This document shows positions 24,056 through 36,335 of a stretch of DNA of 64,000 nt, one piece after another. The stretch spans positions 310,001 to 374,000 of the forward strand of contig JALBUN010000005.1 in NCBI GenBank assembly GCA_025174535.1, in the 5' to 3' direction. Within the stretch, counting starts at the first letter, position 1; each line of letters starts with the position of its first letter. Under the pieces are notes generated by a model, which was not told where the DNA came from, ran no database searches, and was given only the letters and a program-made list of their open reading frames with translations. The DNA is from Cantharellus purpuraceus (taxonomy: Eukaryota; Basidiomycota; Agaricomycetes; Cantharellales; Hydnaceae). Made by a program: the position numbers and the translations under genes.

Positions 24056-25914
24056 CTACAATTCTTTTTTAACTCTCGCAGGGGTTGCACTATTCTTCAT
24101 CTTAAATTCGTCCAACGCCTTCAACCGTTCTGTCAGCGTGGGATGAGAGTGATGCACTGCGGAGTATCTGTAACAGAAATCATGAGTCCCACGAATTAAA
24201 AGGTTGGTTAGGTAGGGACCACAGGACGTACAGCCAGTCGACCCAAACGGTGCTGAGGTTCTTGACATGTATGGTAATCAAAGCCCTGCCCAAGCGTTCA
24301 CCCATATCGGTAACACCAGGCTTTCCAGCGAGTTTATCTTGGAGCTCACACGCAAAGGCGTCCGCTTCCCATTCAAACTTGCGCGAAATGGCATTCATGC
24401 CCATGCCTACAAATGTCTCGATAGGCGCTAGGATCATCTGACACCGCCCCAAGTCAGGATTTAGATATTTTCTGGAGAGATGAACGGACCTGGGACAGTA
24501 AAAAGGAGATGAGAATTGGCGGCTGTGTCGCAACCCGTGTTGGGAAATCAAATGATTTCAAAAGAGGGGGAGAATGCAAGAATGGAGGGAAGACGGCAAG
24601 AATCGAAAACAAATGGACCTGAGAGATGAGCAAAAGTTTAGACGGATGCATATAGTACCAGTGTCCAAGCTCATGTGCTGTATATTGAAAGGATTAGCTG
24701 CGCAACGCTTGTTGTAATGGAATCCACAGACCAAGGACAGCTTCTACTTCTTCCGGAGTGCTTTGCTTGATCAAGGTGTCGAAGACGACAATGTGTTTGC
24801 TCTGTGAGAATTGATTGACACGCCATAACTATCATAGCATTTGTTCAGGCTCACCCACGGCAGTCCGAAAAAGTAAGCATTGCTGTGGGAGCTGCGTTTC
24901 GAACCATCAATCTCGTACAGATGTTTCAAGGGAAACTTCAATCCCGTTGCCAATGACTCGATTTTGGTTCGCAGGTCACCCGTAGGAAGCGGAGACAGCT
25001 TATTGAACAATGGCTGGATCCAAGTCGGGTAAATGAAGACCATGAGCATCTGGAAGGCGATTCTAGACGAAACATGTTAAAGATGGACGAAGCAAAAGTT
25101 GACTGTGCTAATCACAGGAATCCCATGAGCCATGGAACAAAATGGTCACCAGCCCAGCGCACAACCCAGAGAAACGCCGAGAGGAAGGGGGCGCCAATCG
25201 CAAAGCCGACGAGCCAGCCTTTCAACAGATCCGTGACGAATAACAATGGCGTTGTCTTGTTGAACCCGTGCTTCTCCTCTAACACAAACGTGTTGTAAAT
25301 ATCCACAGGAAGCGACGGCAACGTAGACACTGCAAACAACACGGTAGAGAAAACGATGCTATGCGGTATCTTCGTACGCGAAGCAACACTTTAGCGATAT
25401 GTTGTGCATTCTACAGGATCCGCCCTTTCTCACCTGATATTCAGGACCGTAACCAAAATAATTCAACACTTTGCCGGCAACGTCCCACGCCCAAGAATAT
25501 CCTCCATAGTAAATGATGGCGGTCTCCAAAATCTGGGAATACAAGCCAGAAACGAGTGAGAACCTGGCCTTGTCACGACCGTACGCCTGTGACTTTGCGA
25601 AGACCTCAGGCGTGAAATGCCCTGCAAGTGCCGCTGGAGGCTCAGTCTTCGAGTAGTTGGGATATTGGCGCAATCTAAAGGGTGAAAAGGATGAGTATGT
25701 TGAAGCATATAGTTTAGTACATGCTCACAAAAGGTATGTCTCGAAAAATGTATTACCCCAAGAGAATGCTAGGACGTATCTAAGAAAAGGTCAGTATGAC
25801 ATTCACTCGCTGGCTTGGAAAGAAACACTACTTCTTCCAAGGAATGTTATAGTCAGTAGAGATCCATGAGAGCCGATGATGGACCGCGTCCAGAAAAGAG
25901 TGAAGAACGTCCAT
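24056..25914 (-). CDS. STE24: CAAX prenyl protease, STE24 type
   Basis: Integral ER-membrane zinc metalloprotease that removes the -AAX tripeptide and trims prenylated proteins such as a-factor-type pheromones. Several short introns interrupt it. From the N-terminus: MDVLHSFLDAVHHRLSWIS, FSWGNTFFETYL joined to LRQYPNYSKTEPPA, SGLYSQILETAIIYYGGYSW, TLPSLPVDIYNTFVLEEKHG, TDLLKGWLVGFAIGAPFLSA, IYPTWIQPLFNKLSPLP, and NAYFFGLPW. The zinc site AHELGHWYY is created by splicing of a 75-base intron near 24679-24755. The third ligand region follows in the stretch ISRKFEWEADAFACEL, with the conserved E-x-x-A-D. The C-terminus HHSHPTLTERLKAL ends in a Lys-rich tail rather than a clear KKxx signal. The start was chosen as the only ATG that splices into the family N-terminus. 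Confidence 0.92.
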
Positions 25915-27149
25915 CGAACAGCTCAAAGTAACGTGTATGTCTTACGTAACAAGACACCGGCAGGATGTTGGTTCAGCTTCCAACTCAAAACCACGACCAG
26001 CAACCCGCACGATATCATGTTGATATATACATCTCAGTTGGTCTTTGGAATTTATCCGGCCACGCGTATTGTATGTAATGCCATGCACTTTCACCCACAC
26101 ACTCCTACACTCCTACAGTCCCTCCTTCAAGCGTTGGTCGAAGTGAAGGGTGATAACGCTTCTTGGTTGCCGCATAGTGGTACGGTGTCCTCTAAAAATG
26201 CGATGCGACCCTGTTATCAGGCAGAAGATTACCCCCGATGCTCATCTCCCATCTTTTAGCTTGGTGCACAAAAGACATGCTCAAATGCCATGGATTCTGA
26301 TTCCTTAGCAAGATCCGGGGCATTGTCAACTGGCCTGTCAGCTCTTCCACGAGAAATTAGGTCACACGTTCAGTGGCTGAGGCTGTTGACGACTACAGAG
26401 TGTCCCTTGCTTCAACCGCAAATTTCTTTGCGGATCCCTCTAGAGAATTCTTAGTGATTGATTCCGCAAACGTCGATGACAGGACCTCTAGTGTGTCAGC
26501 CACTGTCTTAGAGAGGAATGTCATAGGCTCGGAGCGAGCCTCCGGCTTCACCACCGTCACGGCCTTGCCGTCAGCCTGTAGAACGTTTCGCTTGTCCATT
26601 GGAATTTGTCAAGAAATCCGTCTCCCTCGATGGAAGTGTTACATTTCTTGAAACGTTTGGCAGGCTCGCCCATCATCGGGGAATATATTCTTCGGCTCTC
26701 CAATTCGCTATGTCGTGCACGTCGTTCATGATGGGATGCAAATAGGACACGTCACTGGCCTATCAATCTCTATCGTGCAAAGGGTCAATGACGCCAACGA
26801 ACAGTTGGAAGAGGTGAGGGGGCTGAAGATGTTGCAACGCCGATGTGTTGGAGGCTCTGTTACCGGAATCACAAAGTTTTCAAGACACAAGTCGTATTGA
26901 ACCATAAGGCACCATCACCGCATAAAAGTCAACCGGAACGAAACCAATGAAGTTTGTGCCCGGGGGGGCGGCACTGTGATGCCAATTGGATCTGGAGCCG
27001 GCTAATTTGGTGACGGTTACTTTCTGACGACTGGTAATCGACCCCCTGATAAATGGCGTTGAAAGACACCTATTCATTCTATTATCAGCTTACCAGCACC
27101 CAATGGTCAGTCTCTTGGGGTCGAAGGCTCGAAAATGAAGCGAGAGATA
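25915..27149. other. intergenic with scattered open frames
   Basis: No gene is supported. A minus-strand frame at 26393-26599 (contains VADTLEVLSSTFAESITKN) and one at 26880-27077 (contains GTNFIGFVPVDFYAVMV) read as possibly once-coding, but they have no recognisable family or splice chain. Confidence 0.35.
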
Positions 27150-27930
27150 AGCAAGCAGTGCTGCCATCACAATATGCGCCTCTCAAGTTCACGAAGAATC
27201 TTACCATGATACTTCGTTCCTTTGTCCACCTCTGCGGAACACTCATCTCGTGCTTGATCCTCTTCAAAAAATACCTCGTAACTCCATGGCCCTCTCCGCC
27301 CAGTCCGCAACGTCTGCAACAGGAAGGTATCCACGCCATTCTTTTCGTGAGTATGGAAGTGGTCGGTATCGCCTGCTCCACAAGCATTGCGGATCCAAGC
27401 CCTCGGTATTGGCGGTCCTGGCGAGTTGTATGCGGTCGACACGTGCACCGTCGGATATTTGCAGATAGAAAATCTTGGAAGGTAGGAATGTACGCGTGAG
27501 ATCCCCCGTTGATGCGGAAAACGTGTTCGCATGTGGGGCTAGACCAGTGGGCGAGGTGGGATCTGCGTACTCACGGGCTACAGGATGGGTTTAGTGGTTG
27601 GAGAGTTATGGGGCTGGAAATACCGCAAATCTGGAAAGTGTCCAGGCACAGCTTAAAGTTGTCTCGCACGACACGTTGGCAGATGTCCCACGTTGTTGAC
27701 GTACGTCCCCCATCACCACATTTCATATGCTCTGATGTACTCAAGTGAGCCAGAATGGTATATTGATCGCGAGCTTGCGTGCATGTAGATAGGTGGATCC
27801 TGTGTGGCAGCTTCGTCAGCAAGTTGACGGAGGTCATCCGCCATGACACCGAACGAATCTGTGATATCGGCATCGTCAGATGATCCCGCTTGCAGCATTT
27901 GACACTCCAGTGCCTGGGAAGGGCTGTATG
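27150..27930 (-). pseudogene. 3-dehydroshikimate dehydratase-like TIM-barrel relic
   Basis: Fragments of a sugar-phosphate isomerase/epimerase-type barrel appear in several frames on the minus strand: SSDDADITDSFGVMADDLRQ, IRAYEMW, WGTYVN, WDICQRVVRDNF, LCLDTFQICG (the strand carrying metal-binding and catalytic residues in this family), then near the 3' end GWRGPWSYEVFF and HGKILRELE. In an intact gene, enzymes of this family turn 3-dehydroshikimate into protocatechuate. Here a TGA replaces a codon between two Trp in the YEMW/WGTY segment. One extra A shifts the frame before WDICQ. The expected splice donor after DPPI is missing, and a frame change lies upstream of SSDDADIT. Several independent lesions make a pseudogene likely. 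Confidence 0.6.
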
Positions 27931-29986
27931 ATTCGGAGCTGGCGCTGGAGTGAGAGTGGTTATGACACTTTGAACAAACATCCTGGCACGTTCAAACCCG
28001 GGCTTTGCTTTTCTCTGGATCGAGGTGTCCCTCACACTTGCCCTGGTTCAATAAATAACACCTCCGGGCGGCGATGCATCTCCGCAACGCTCTGTGCGAT
28101 TATCCCCCCGCGCATGATCGTCCGTGCCCCGATATTGGTGTCCCGCCTTCAATCCTTGTGCAGTGTACGCCTCGAGTTCCGGGAAAGAGATCTCTTGCGC
28201 GTGTGTAAAGCCAGCTTTCAGCGATGGCACGCCCATTGCATGGGGGGGAAGCGCTGTGCGCGCGGGGGACGCATCGACCTTCAGACGGGCGTTCGCGGCG
28301 AGAGATATGGACGGACGTGTGTGGTCCAAAAAAAAGGGTCGGGCTTTGGACAATTGGGGGGTAGGCCGTTCGTGATCGGATCGATGTGATGTGATGCATG
28401 GACGCCATATGGCGTTTTAGCGTATTTGTATCTTGCCATGTGGGTAGCTCACCGCCGAATTTGATTCTTCATGGGAGTAGGATGAAATTGAAGGTTTGGG
28501 TGGATGAGCTTAATGATGCATCTAATACTGCTTCCGAGGTCTAAACCTTGTATTAGAGCAATCAAGCTACAACATTCATACTATTTGCAGCAGCGAATCT
28601 GCCTGCTCGCCTGCAACTCCAAAACGCCGTCCGCCTCTCATAAATGACACTGAGCACAGGGGTGCGGTGTTGGGTCCACACGTTCGCGTGGGTGAAACAA
28701 CAGCCAACATGTGGACCCAACGACACACCCGTCGCAGCGAACACAAAAAACTCGAGGCGGATGGGGGGGCGATGAGTTCGTTATCGAGGCTCTGCTAAGG
28801 TGTCCCATTCATTCCAGCCTGAGGCCTCGGGTGCCGCTGCTCTCACTTTGCAGCGTCCCGTGGGATAAGCTCTCCCTCCGGGCGTACGCGTGTAGCCTTT
28901 GAAGGACTGGAAACACCGCTTTCCCAGTACTGATGTTTTCAGTGCTCGGAAAACAATGGATCGGGCCGTCGCATCGACAGACAACGCTCAGCCGTACGCA
29001 AAATGTGTGTGTGTGCTTTGCCATCCACTCCCCCCCTTCAACTATTCAATAGGTAGAGAGAGCTGGGTTTTGTCTAGATGAAAGGTTAGGCTTGTCGTGT
29101 GAGAACGGCTTCGTCGTTTGAGCTTGTGTGATCGGTATACCTTTGTCGTGTTGGGTGGGTTAGAGGCTCGACGTTCACGATATATGCATAGTTGACGGTC
29201 CGGCCTGCAGCACCTAGGGGCCAGTCGATGCTGGGGAAGTCAAAGCATCAGACGTCCATGTCACTGTTATGCCGGCCATGCAAACCCGGGGCGAGAGGCT
29301 ACATCGATTCTATGGGGGGGACGACGTCGAGATTGTGCATAGAAGCGTTTCCGGCCTGAATGCACACGCTCATGAGAACGTGCGTGGAAGCGTGCGCTTG
29401 AGAGGCGGGTGTGGTGAAAGGAGGCAGGGGTGGTGTGTGTGGACATGTGCTAGCAGTGTTAGGCTTTAAATAATGCCCCATCCCCATTGCATCGCATTGC
29501 AAAGTCGGATGCCGAGATGCGTCGCTGCGTTTCCCTTGGCACAGAGCTATATTCGTGTTGGGGAATCAAGTCATGGGTCGTGGTCTGGCAGGGACGGCAT
29601 GGCAGGTTTCGCAAATTGTGCCAAACGCGCATCGCATTTCAAAGTCCAAAGGCGGTCTCCCCCCTTTTTGTCGAGCGGTGCTCCCGTTGAAAAAGGGCTG
29701 GCATCGATCGTGCCATGTCCTGCGTTTTCTCACATACTTGGGCAGTGTCAGCGCTTGAAAGAACACGTCTGGCTGGCTGGCGAGAGGGTAAATATACAAC
29801 AAGGTTGGTGTGAGTAAGCAAGACGACGTTTTCGGTGCAGACACCGCAGAGAGCATCAATCCATCCGGCCAATTTCACAGCCAAACACTGTGACCGTCAC
29901 ACCGCGTCTACCACCAATAACCACCTGACATTTTCCACCTCGAGCACTTTTGGTGTGCGCACCGAGTTAAGAAACGTGACGTTGGA
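27931..29986. other. intergenic, no supported gene
   Basis: About 2 kb, moderately GC-rich, with overlapping short ORFs on both strands that show no motif. It holds the CCL1 upstream region at the right end. Confidence 0.4.
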
Positions 29987-31263
29987 ATGATATCAACCGC
30001 ACCACCCATATCGACAAACTCCCACCTGCCACCGCCACCGCCAGCAGCAGCAGCGCCGCCCACACCTGCAGCAGCCACAGCGCCAGCGCCGGCACCGTCG
30101 CGTCACTCGCTTTATGAGGGCAGCTCGCAATATCGCCATTGGCGCTTTTCTCCGGAGCAGCTGGCGCAGACACGCGCGAGCCTCAATGCCGCTGCTGTAA
30201 AGGCTATCAAGGATGCCTTTGAGGCCGATTCGGTGCCTCCTCTTCTTTCCAGCTTGGGTGTCTTGACGTGACATTGTTATTCGTCAGCCAGGATCGTCGG
30301 GTTCCATCGCGTTTCTGGACCAGTATGAGGAGTATGCGTTGGTGAAGTTGTATGTCGGAAAGGTGGCGCAGCTCTGTGGTCATTTTCGGTTTTCGGAAGA
30401 GGTGGAGGCGACGGCTGTGAGCTACCTGAAACGATTTTATCTCAAAAACACGGTCATGGACTGGCACCCCAAGAACGTCATGTGCGTGGTCCCTTTTCAT
30501 ATATATGTACACGCGTTGGCATGTATCTATTCCTGGCTAGGTTGACCGCACTGTTCCTCGCGGCGAAAACGACCAACAACCCAATCTCTCTGGACGACTA
30601 CACGTCCCACATTCCAAAAACGGCGCCCGCCGACGTGCTCGATCTCGAGTTTCTCATTGCGCAGAGCCTCGGGTTCGAGTTCGCGGTCTGGCACGCGCAC
30701 CGTGCGTTGTGGGGCCTGCGGCTTGACATGGAGGTGGGGCTGTCGGAGATTCATACTGATCACGCTCACACGCGCTGGTTCAGACGTTGGGGGAGTCGGC
30801 GGAGAAGCTTGACGCGCTGTACGACGAGGCGCTGACACACGTGCGGGCGTCGCGGCTCACCGACGCAGAGCTGATATATACGCCCTCGCAGATCGCGCTG
30901 GCGGCGTTTGCGCTGGCGTCGCCTGTGCTTGCGGAGCAGTGGGTGGCGGGCAAGGGGCAGGGCACGCTTGGGGCGGGTGTGGTGCCGCGGATCCAGGCGC
31001 TGGTGCTGCAGGAGGGCGTGGGGCCGGAGGTGGAGGTGGTGCGGGAGGTGGATCGGCGGCTGCGGATATGTAAGAATCCGGAGAAGGTGAAGGGGAGCAA
31101 GGCGTGGTTGAAGAAGGAGAGGGAGAAGGAGGAGGCGGCGAGGGAGAAGAGGGTGAGGAAGGCGGAGGAGGCGAGGAGGGCGATGGAGGCGGAGGATCCG
31201 TTTGGGGGGCAGTTGGAGGGGAAAGGGGAGGTGCCGGCTGATCTAGATGATGATGATGACTGA
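29987..31263 (+). CDS. CCL1: cyclin H / Ccl1, TFIIH-CAK cyclin
   Basis: Partner of the Kin28/CDK7 kinase in TFIIH, which phosphorylates the RNA polymerase II CTD; nuclear. Predicted 370 residues, four exons: 29987-30232, 30288-30481, 30541-30733 and 30784-31263. A Pro/Ala-rich start precedes SSQYRHWRFSPEQL, the signature N-terminal helix of cyclin H. The cyclin box follows: YEEYALVKLYVGKVAQLC, FRFSEEVEATAVSYLKRFYL, NTVMDWHPKNVM, LTALFLAAKTTNNPISLD, and LEFLIAQSLGFEFAVWHAHR. The second cyclin fold contains YTPSQIALAAFALASP. The C-terminus is a long Lys/Glu helix (KKEREKEEAAREKRVRKAEE), ending in a run of Asp. Introns are 50-59 bases. Codon use becomes very GC-rich in exon 4, as in the gene downstream. 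Confidence 0.92.
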
Positions 31264-31661
31264 GCGATGGTGCGCCTGCGCTCTGTATCTGGCTGCACAA
31301 CTGCCAGACCTGGAGGGCCAATTGACTCGTTCAACATCAAACTGGTGCCCGACTGGCTGCAAGTGCGGGCGTAGAGCCGCATCACGGGTTGTATTGGCTG
31401 AGCGACATGTGATCTCGATCAACTCGGGGAAAGGCAACTCCCTGGAATAGTGAAGAGTGTGATGGAAATGGAGGGGAGGTTTGTGCGTGTAGGCGCACGG
31501 TCTGTACAGTTCTTGCTCGACGATTTGAACGCTAGCTCGTTTTAGCATATCGACCTCCAGGATTTGTGTTCGACGACGCTTGTTTGTGCGTGTTTTTCGC
31601 GCAGGCGGAAAAAGTTGGCGTGTGTGGACAACGTCGTTGACACGCGTCTTGTACACGCGGA
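31264..31661. other. spacer between CCL1 and the 1155-residue membrane protein
   Basis: Contains the CCL1 3' region and the next promoter. No gene seen. Confidence 0.5.
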
Positions 31662-34600
31662 ATGTCAGACTCTTATCCTTCATGGCTCCCGAAACGGCCG
31701 CCGCCGCCTGCCCCGCCCGGATCTACGTACCAGTCTTCGGCAGATGCGCGTCCCAGTGCGGTCGATGTGTTTGAAGCCACCCCGGGTCGCAGGCCCACCC
31801 CCCGCTCTGTCCGGATCGTCGCCAGCGGTGTCCCCTGGCGCGAGCCCACTGGCGACTCGGCGGAAACCCGCGTGCCCGCCCGACCCCGCCGTCTGTCGCG
31901 CGGCCCCCAGTTGCCTCCCCCGCCCCCCCGTCCGCGGTTCAGAGCACCCAGCCTGCATCTTTCTCTTCTCCGCTCGCCCGCGCTGTCTATGCGTATTCGG
32001 TACATGCTTCACCCTGTATTCATCTTTGGCCACCTCCTCCTCCAGACATACTTTGACTTTAATGTTGTGTTCATGCTCCTCCAGTATGTCCCCCGCCCTC
32101 TCTTCTTGTCCCCGTCTCACCCCGCTTTGCAGAGTGTCGTCCCATCCCGGACCCACCAACTCACCCAGAAATTGGTCCTTGGCCGCGGCCGCGTACATCG
32201 CCTGCTATGCCCTCCAGGTTGTCGGTGTATTTGTACTGTACGAAGTTGTATATAGCTTTTGGAGGCGTTGGCGCGTCAGTAAGTGGCCTCGTCAGCCTGC
32301 TGATGCCTCGCTCACACTTGCGCGCAGAACGCCCCCTTGTCCTTCCCATATATCTCTCTTCACCCGCTCACGACCTCGCCGCCCTTGCCTCTTATACACA
32401 CTTTTGTTTCTTTGCCTATATTCGTCGTTCCGCCCGTCCCCCTTGGCCCTCCCTGTCTTACTTTCGCTCCCCCTCTCCCCACCTGTCCTCCTCCCCACCC
32501 CCGCCCTCTCCCGGTCCCTCCTCTCCCCAGCCACCCTCGCCCCCCATCTCAACCTCCTCCAGCGGCTCCTCCCTCTTCGCCTACTCCGACTACATCGCCG
32601 AATCCTGCTACTGGTATTCACAAAACGCGCCCACCGTGGCGCTCCTCCTTCCCCGGGCTGCCCTCTGCCTCAGTCTCCTCCTCACATCCGTTCAGCCAGG
32701 CCCTGGCCGTGACTCCACGTATTTTGATGCCAATGGCGCGCTTACAGGCTACGCGCGCGGCATCCTCTTTGCCAATGCTGCATGGACCGCGTGGCGCACG
32801 CTCGTGCTGATCGGAAGCATGTACGTCCCCTATACCGTCGTTCCCATACATGTCGCTGACCTTTTTCCCCAGTCTTGGCCTCTGGATTCTCTCCGGCACC
32901 GCGTGTGCGGGTCTCTGTGGGCCCCGCTACCGTTGGGAGGAAGAGGAAGACCACACCTTTGACCCGTGGGAGAAGCGGCTCTCCAGTCCTGGCTCGCCCC
33001 AAGACGCCGTGCACCCGTACCCGTACCCGCACGCATCCGCGCCCGAAGGCGACGACGTCCGCGACGTGTCCGACGGCTGGTCCTGGAAACAGGGCACGCG
33101 CGAACGCGTGCGCGAGGCGTGGGAGTTTTGTCTGACGAGCATCCGCCCCGGGCGCGCGTATGACACGTCGACCGTGCGGGGCCACCACCGCCACCGCGGT
33201 CTGAGCGCGGGGCATGACGAGGACTTTGCGGGGCTGGAGGAGGTGCTGGCCGCGGTTCCCAAGACGATGGCGAGCGTGCCGCGGTCCGTGCTGAGCGGGG
33301 ACTTTTATACGCCTGCCGAGGGGCGGGAGGCGCTGAGTGATATCATTCCGCCGGCGGAGGAGGTGAGGGATGCGTTTGGGAGTCAGAGGAGTCGGCGCAG
33401 TGACCCGTTGCGGGTGCTGCCGTACCCGTTTAAGGAGTTCCAGGCCGTGGCGGGGGCTGAAAAGGCCAAGGAGAGCGAGAAGGGCAAGGGGAGAGAGGTG
33501 CCGGAGGGACCGTTGATTCCGTTTCCCAGTCCTGTGCCGTCTCCGGAGGAGGACGTTGAAGCGGCAGACGAGGAAGTGGAGGAAGAGGAGGTGGAGGGCG
33601 AAGGTGAGGACGAGGAGGAAGGCGAAGATAACGGAGAGGAAGGCGAGGCTGACGAGGAGGACGTTGTGGAGGGTCGCAGGACTTCCGAGTCCATGTCAAG
33701 CCTCGGACAGCCGATCTCGTCACGCTACCCCTTTGCGTTCCGACGTGCCTCGCGTTCATCCGCCTCTGCATCCAACTTTTCGCCCCACTCTGCCGCCGTG
33801 TCGCCTCAGCACTCGTATTCGACGCCTTCCACCCGCGGCTCGCGCTCGACGCCCTCTACGTACAACTCGCGCCCCATACGGTCGACGCCGTCAAACAAGG
33901 AATCCACCGACTCGCCGCGGACTCCACCGTCGGGAACGGGGACCCCCGAGACGCCGTTTATCCCCCCGCCGCGGCGCCATCCCGCGACGAGGACGAGGCG
34001 GCGCCGACGCGCGGGGACGGCGCCGTCGCTGCCTTCGTCGCCTGTGCCGTCGTCGGTGGATGTGCCGGGGGTAGACACCAGCGCAGGTGCAGGTGCGGGT
34101 GCGGGTGCGGGTGCGGTTGTGGGTGCGGATGCGGGTGCATCGCATGCGCGGCCGCGGACGCGGACGATTAGTGCGTCGGGGTCGTCGATGAGCTTTGAGC
34201 GGCGGTTTGATCCGGAGCCGGAGGCAGTGTGTGAGTCTGGGGATGAGGAGGGTGGGGGTGAGGGCGGGGAGGCGCGGGTGCCGTCGCCCGAGGCGGAGGG
34301 GTCGCAGGAGGAGGCGGAGAAGGAGGATAGCGTGGGGCTGCTGAGTGCGGCGCCGAGTCCGAAGGGGAGCTTGGCGGGGCTGCGGCAGCATTTCCCGCAC
34401 CGGAGAGGAGGGAATGGGTCGCGGAGCGGGTCGAGCGCGGGGTCGCCGCAGGGGAGGACGGGGTCATTGTCCAGTGCGTCGGGGACGGGGGCGGGGACGG
34501 GGTCGGGGCGGAGCCGAGCGCAGAGTTTGATACAGGCGCTGGGGCGGCGGGCGTCGTTGGCGAGTTTGGGGGAGTTGGGGGTGGTGTCGTCGTCGTCGGG

Positions 34601-35279
34601 GGGGCTGGGGGGGAGGACGCGGACGCGGTCGGGGTCGAGTGCGGGGGGGCGGAATGAGGAGAGTTTGGGGGAGGAGTCGGTGAGGTCGTTGGGTGTGGGG
34701 AGCGGGAGCGGGCGGGAGAGTGGGAGTGGGAGTGCGTCGGCATCGGCGTCTGCGTCTGCGTCTGCGAGTGGGACGGGGAGCGGGAGTGGGAGGCCGAGTG
34801 GGGAGGGTGCGCCGGGGATTGAGTATACGTTTGGGCGGGGGGGCGAGTTGACGCAGCAGCGGGAGCGGCTGGAGAGGATGGAGTCGGATGCGGCGCTGGC
34901 GCAGCGGGGGCATGGTTCCGGTCTGTTGGGGGTCCCTGATGTCGCTGCTGGTGCTGGTGCTAGCAACGTGGGCAGCGCGAGTCTGCGACGGGCGCCGTCG
35001 GATGTGTCGGGGCTGGCGTCGTCGTCGTCAGAGGTGACGGAGCGGCGCGTGGACGATGGCGATGAGGCGCAGGATGACGGGACGGCGGCGATGGAGGAGA
35101 GTCGGACGGATTTGAGCGCGGCGCATGAGTCGTTTGTGACGGCGGCGATGACGATTGAGAGTACGACGACGACGACGATGGGGAGGGAGGAGGGGGGGGG
35201 GGAAGCGTCGAGGGGGTCGACGTGGGCGATGAGGCATCAGGTGCCGGGGGGGCCGTGGGGGCAGCATGGGCCTGTGTGA
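31662..35279 (+). CDS. uncharacterised membrane protein with long acidic low-complexity tail
   Basis: Predicted 1155 residues, four exons: 31662-32083, 32133-32278, 32328-32820 and 32873-35279. Residues 1-100 are Pro/Arg-rich. Hydrophobic segments follow: MLHPVFIFGHLLLQTYFDF, WSLAAAAYIACYALQVVGVF, a segment around LASYTHFCFFAYI, VALLLPRAALCLSLLLTS, and, spliced over intron 3, TLVLIGSILGLWILSGTACA. About 700 residues of cytoplasmic-looking tail come next, with an acidic stretch at 33553-33665 (runs of Glu and Asp), Ser/Thr/Pro repeats, a Gly-Ala dipeptide run at 34080-34135, and Gly/Ser runs at 34690-34790. No catalytic motif is visible and I do not recognise the family. DNA here reaches extreme GC content and G-strand purine runs, which produce long mirror ORFs on the minus strand. 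Confidence 0.75.
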
Positions 35280-36335
35280 TGCGTGTATGTGTCTGTGCGA
35301 GGGTTGCTGGATGTCTTGCTGATCGTTGTTTTTCAGTGTGCTCGGGTCCCAACAAATCTGCGTCCTTTCTTGCGTCCATCTCTCCCGTGCCTCCTCCCTA
35401 TTTTTCTTGCTTTTATGGATAGACGTCACTTTTTTCTTTGCTTATCATTTTTGTTTACAGCCATGTTACACCCAGTCTATCACGCACACACCCATGTTCC
35501 ACCTTTCCCCCCTTTCTTCAAGTTTCTTTCATCAACCATTGCCATATCCACCTATTTAATCTCCCCCATCCATCCATCCATTATCCCCCCCTTCACATGC
35601 ACAATTCCAATATCCTAGCCCCCGCTTTTCTTCGCCCCACTTATTATCATTCATCATTGCAGACCCAGGCCAAAACAAAATACACAAAAAACCGAGAAGA
35701 GCCATCACGCGCCCTCTCCCGAACCGATGACGACCGACCGACTCCCTCTCTCCCCTCCCTCCCATATCATGATCAAATGCCCCTTCCGCCTTGCCACGCG
35801 CTCACTTTTTTGGTTTCTAAGTAATTCATTCATCCATCCAGCCCCATATCCATTTGTCTTTTGTTTCAACAGCTTGTCGGTGGGGGAGGGGGGGGGGCGA
35901 TGATTCAACCCCTCCCCTCCCTAGTTCGTCGCCATTTTTTCCATAATGTTTTTTTTTTTTGTAATATAGCGTGTCTTGTTACGATTTGGAATGAAATTGA
36001 CTAGAATTACCTTGATGATAATACTAGGGTCTGAATTATAATGGTTGTATACCGGTAGTAGGGGAATGAAAGAAATGTGAAACCGGCAGGTGACGTGAGG
36101 ATTTTCCGCGCCCACGATCACGGAGATTACGGATCAATAAGCGTATATGGGCTGTGTGTTAAAGTGTCCGCTCCCACCCTTGACGCCGTCACTGTCCCAC
36201 GCCACTTTACAGACCGCAGTAATGAATAGCGTGGGGCTATTTCCGACAAGGCCGCCTGTTGTGTGCGGGACTACTTAAGAGGCTCCGTGTCCACGTACGA
36301 AACGCTCGCAGGGCTTTTTTACGACGAAACCATAT
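35280..36335. other. 3' flank, pyrimidine-rich, no gene
   Basis: Strongly C/T-rich plus strand between 35370 and 35930, then AT-rich. Short ORFs only. It contains the promoter of the next gene, with TATATA 10 bases before its start. Confidence 0.5.

Noticed and set aside
26393..27077. Minus-strand ORFs considered as part of the 3-dehydroshikimate dehydratase-like gene
   Set aside because: They lie beyond the expected C-terminus of the barrel and show no matching domain.
28100..28410. Overlapping ORFs on both strands near 28.1-28.4 kb
   Set aside because: No motif in any frame, no splice partners.
33806..34966. Long minus-strand ORF (386 codons) and several other large ORFs opposite the membrane-protein tail
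   Set aside because: They are mirror images of a GC-extreme, low-complexity coding strand, are rich in Pro/Arg/Ser repeats, and have no splice context or domains.
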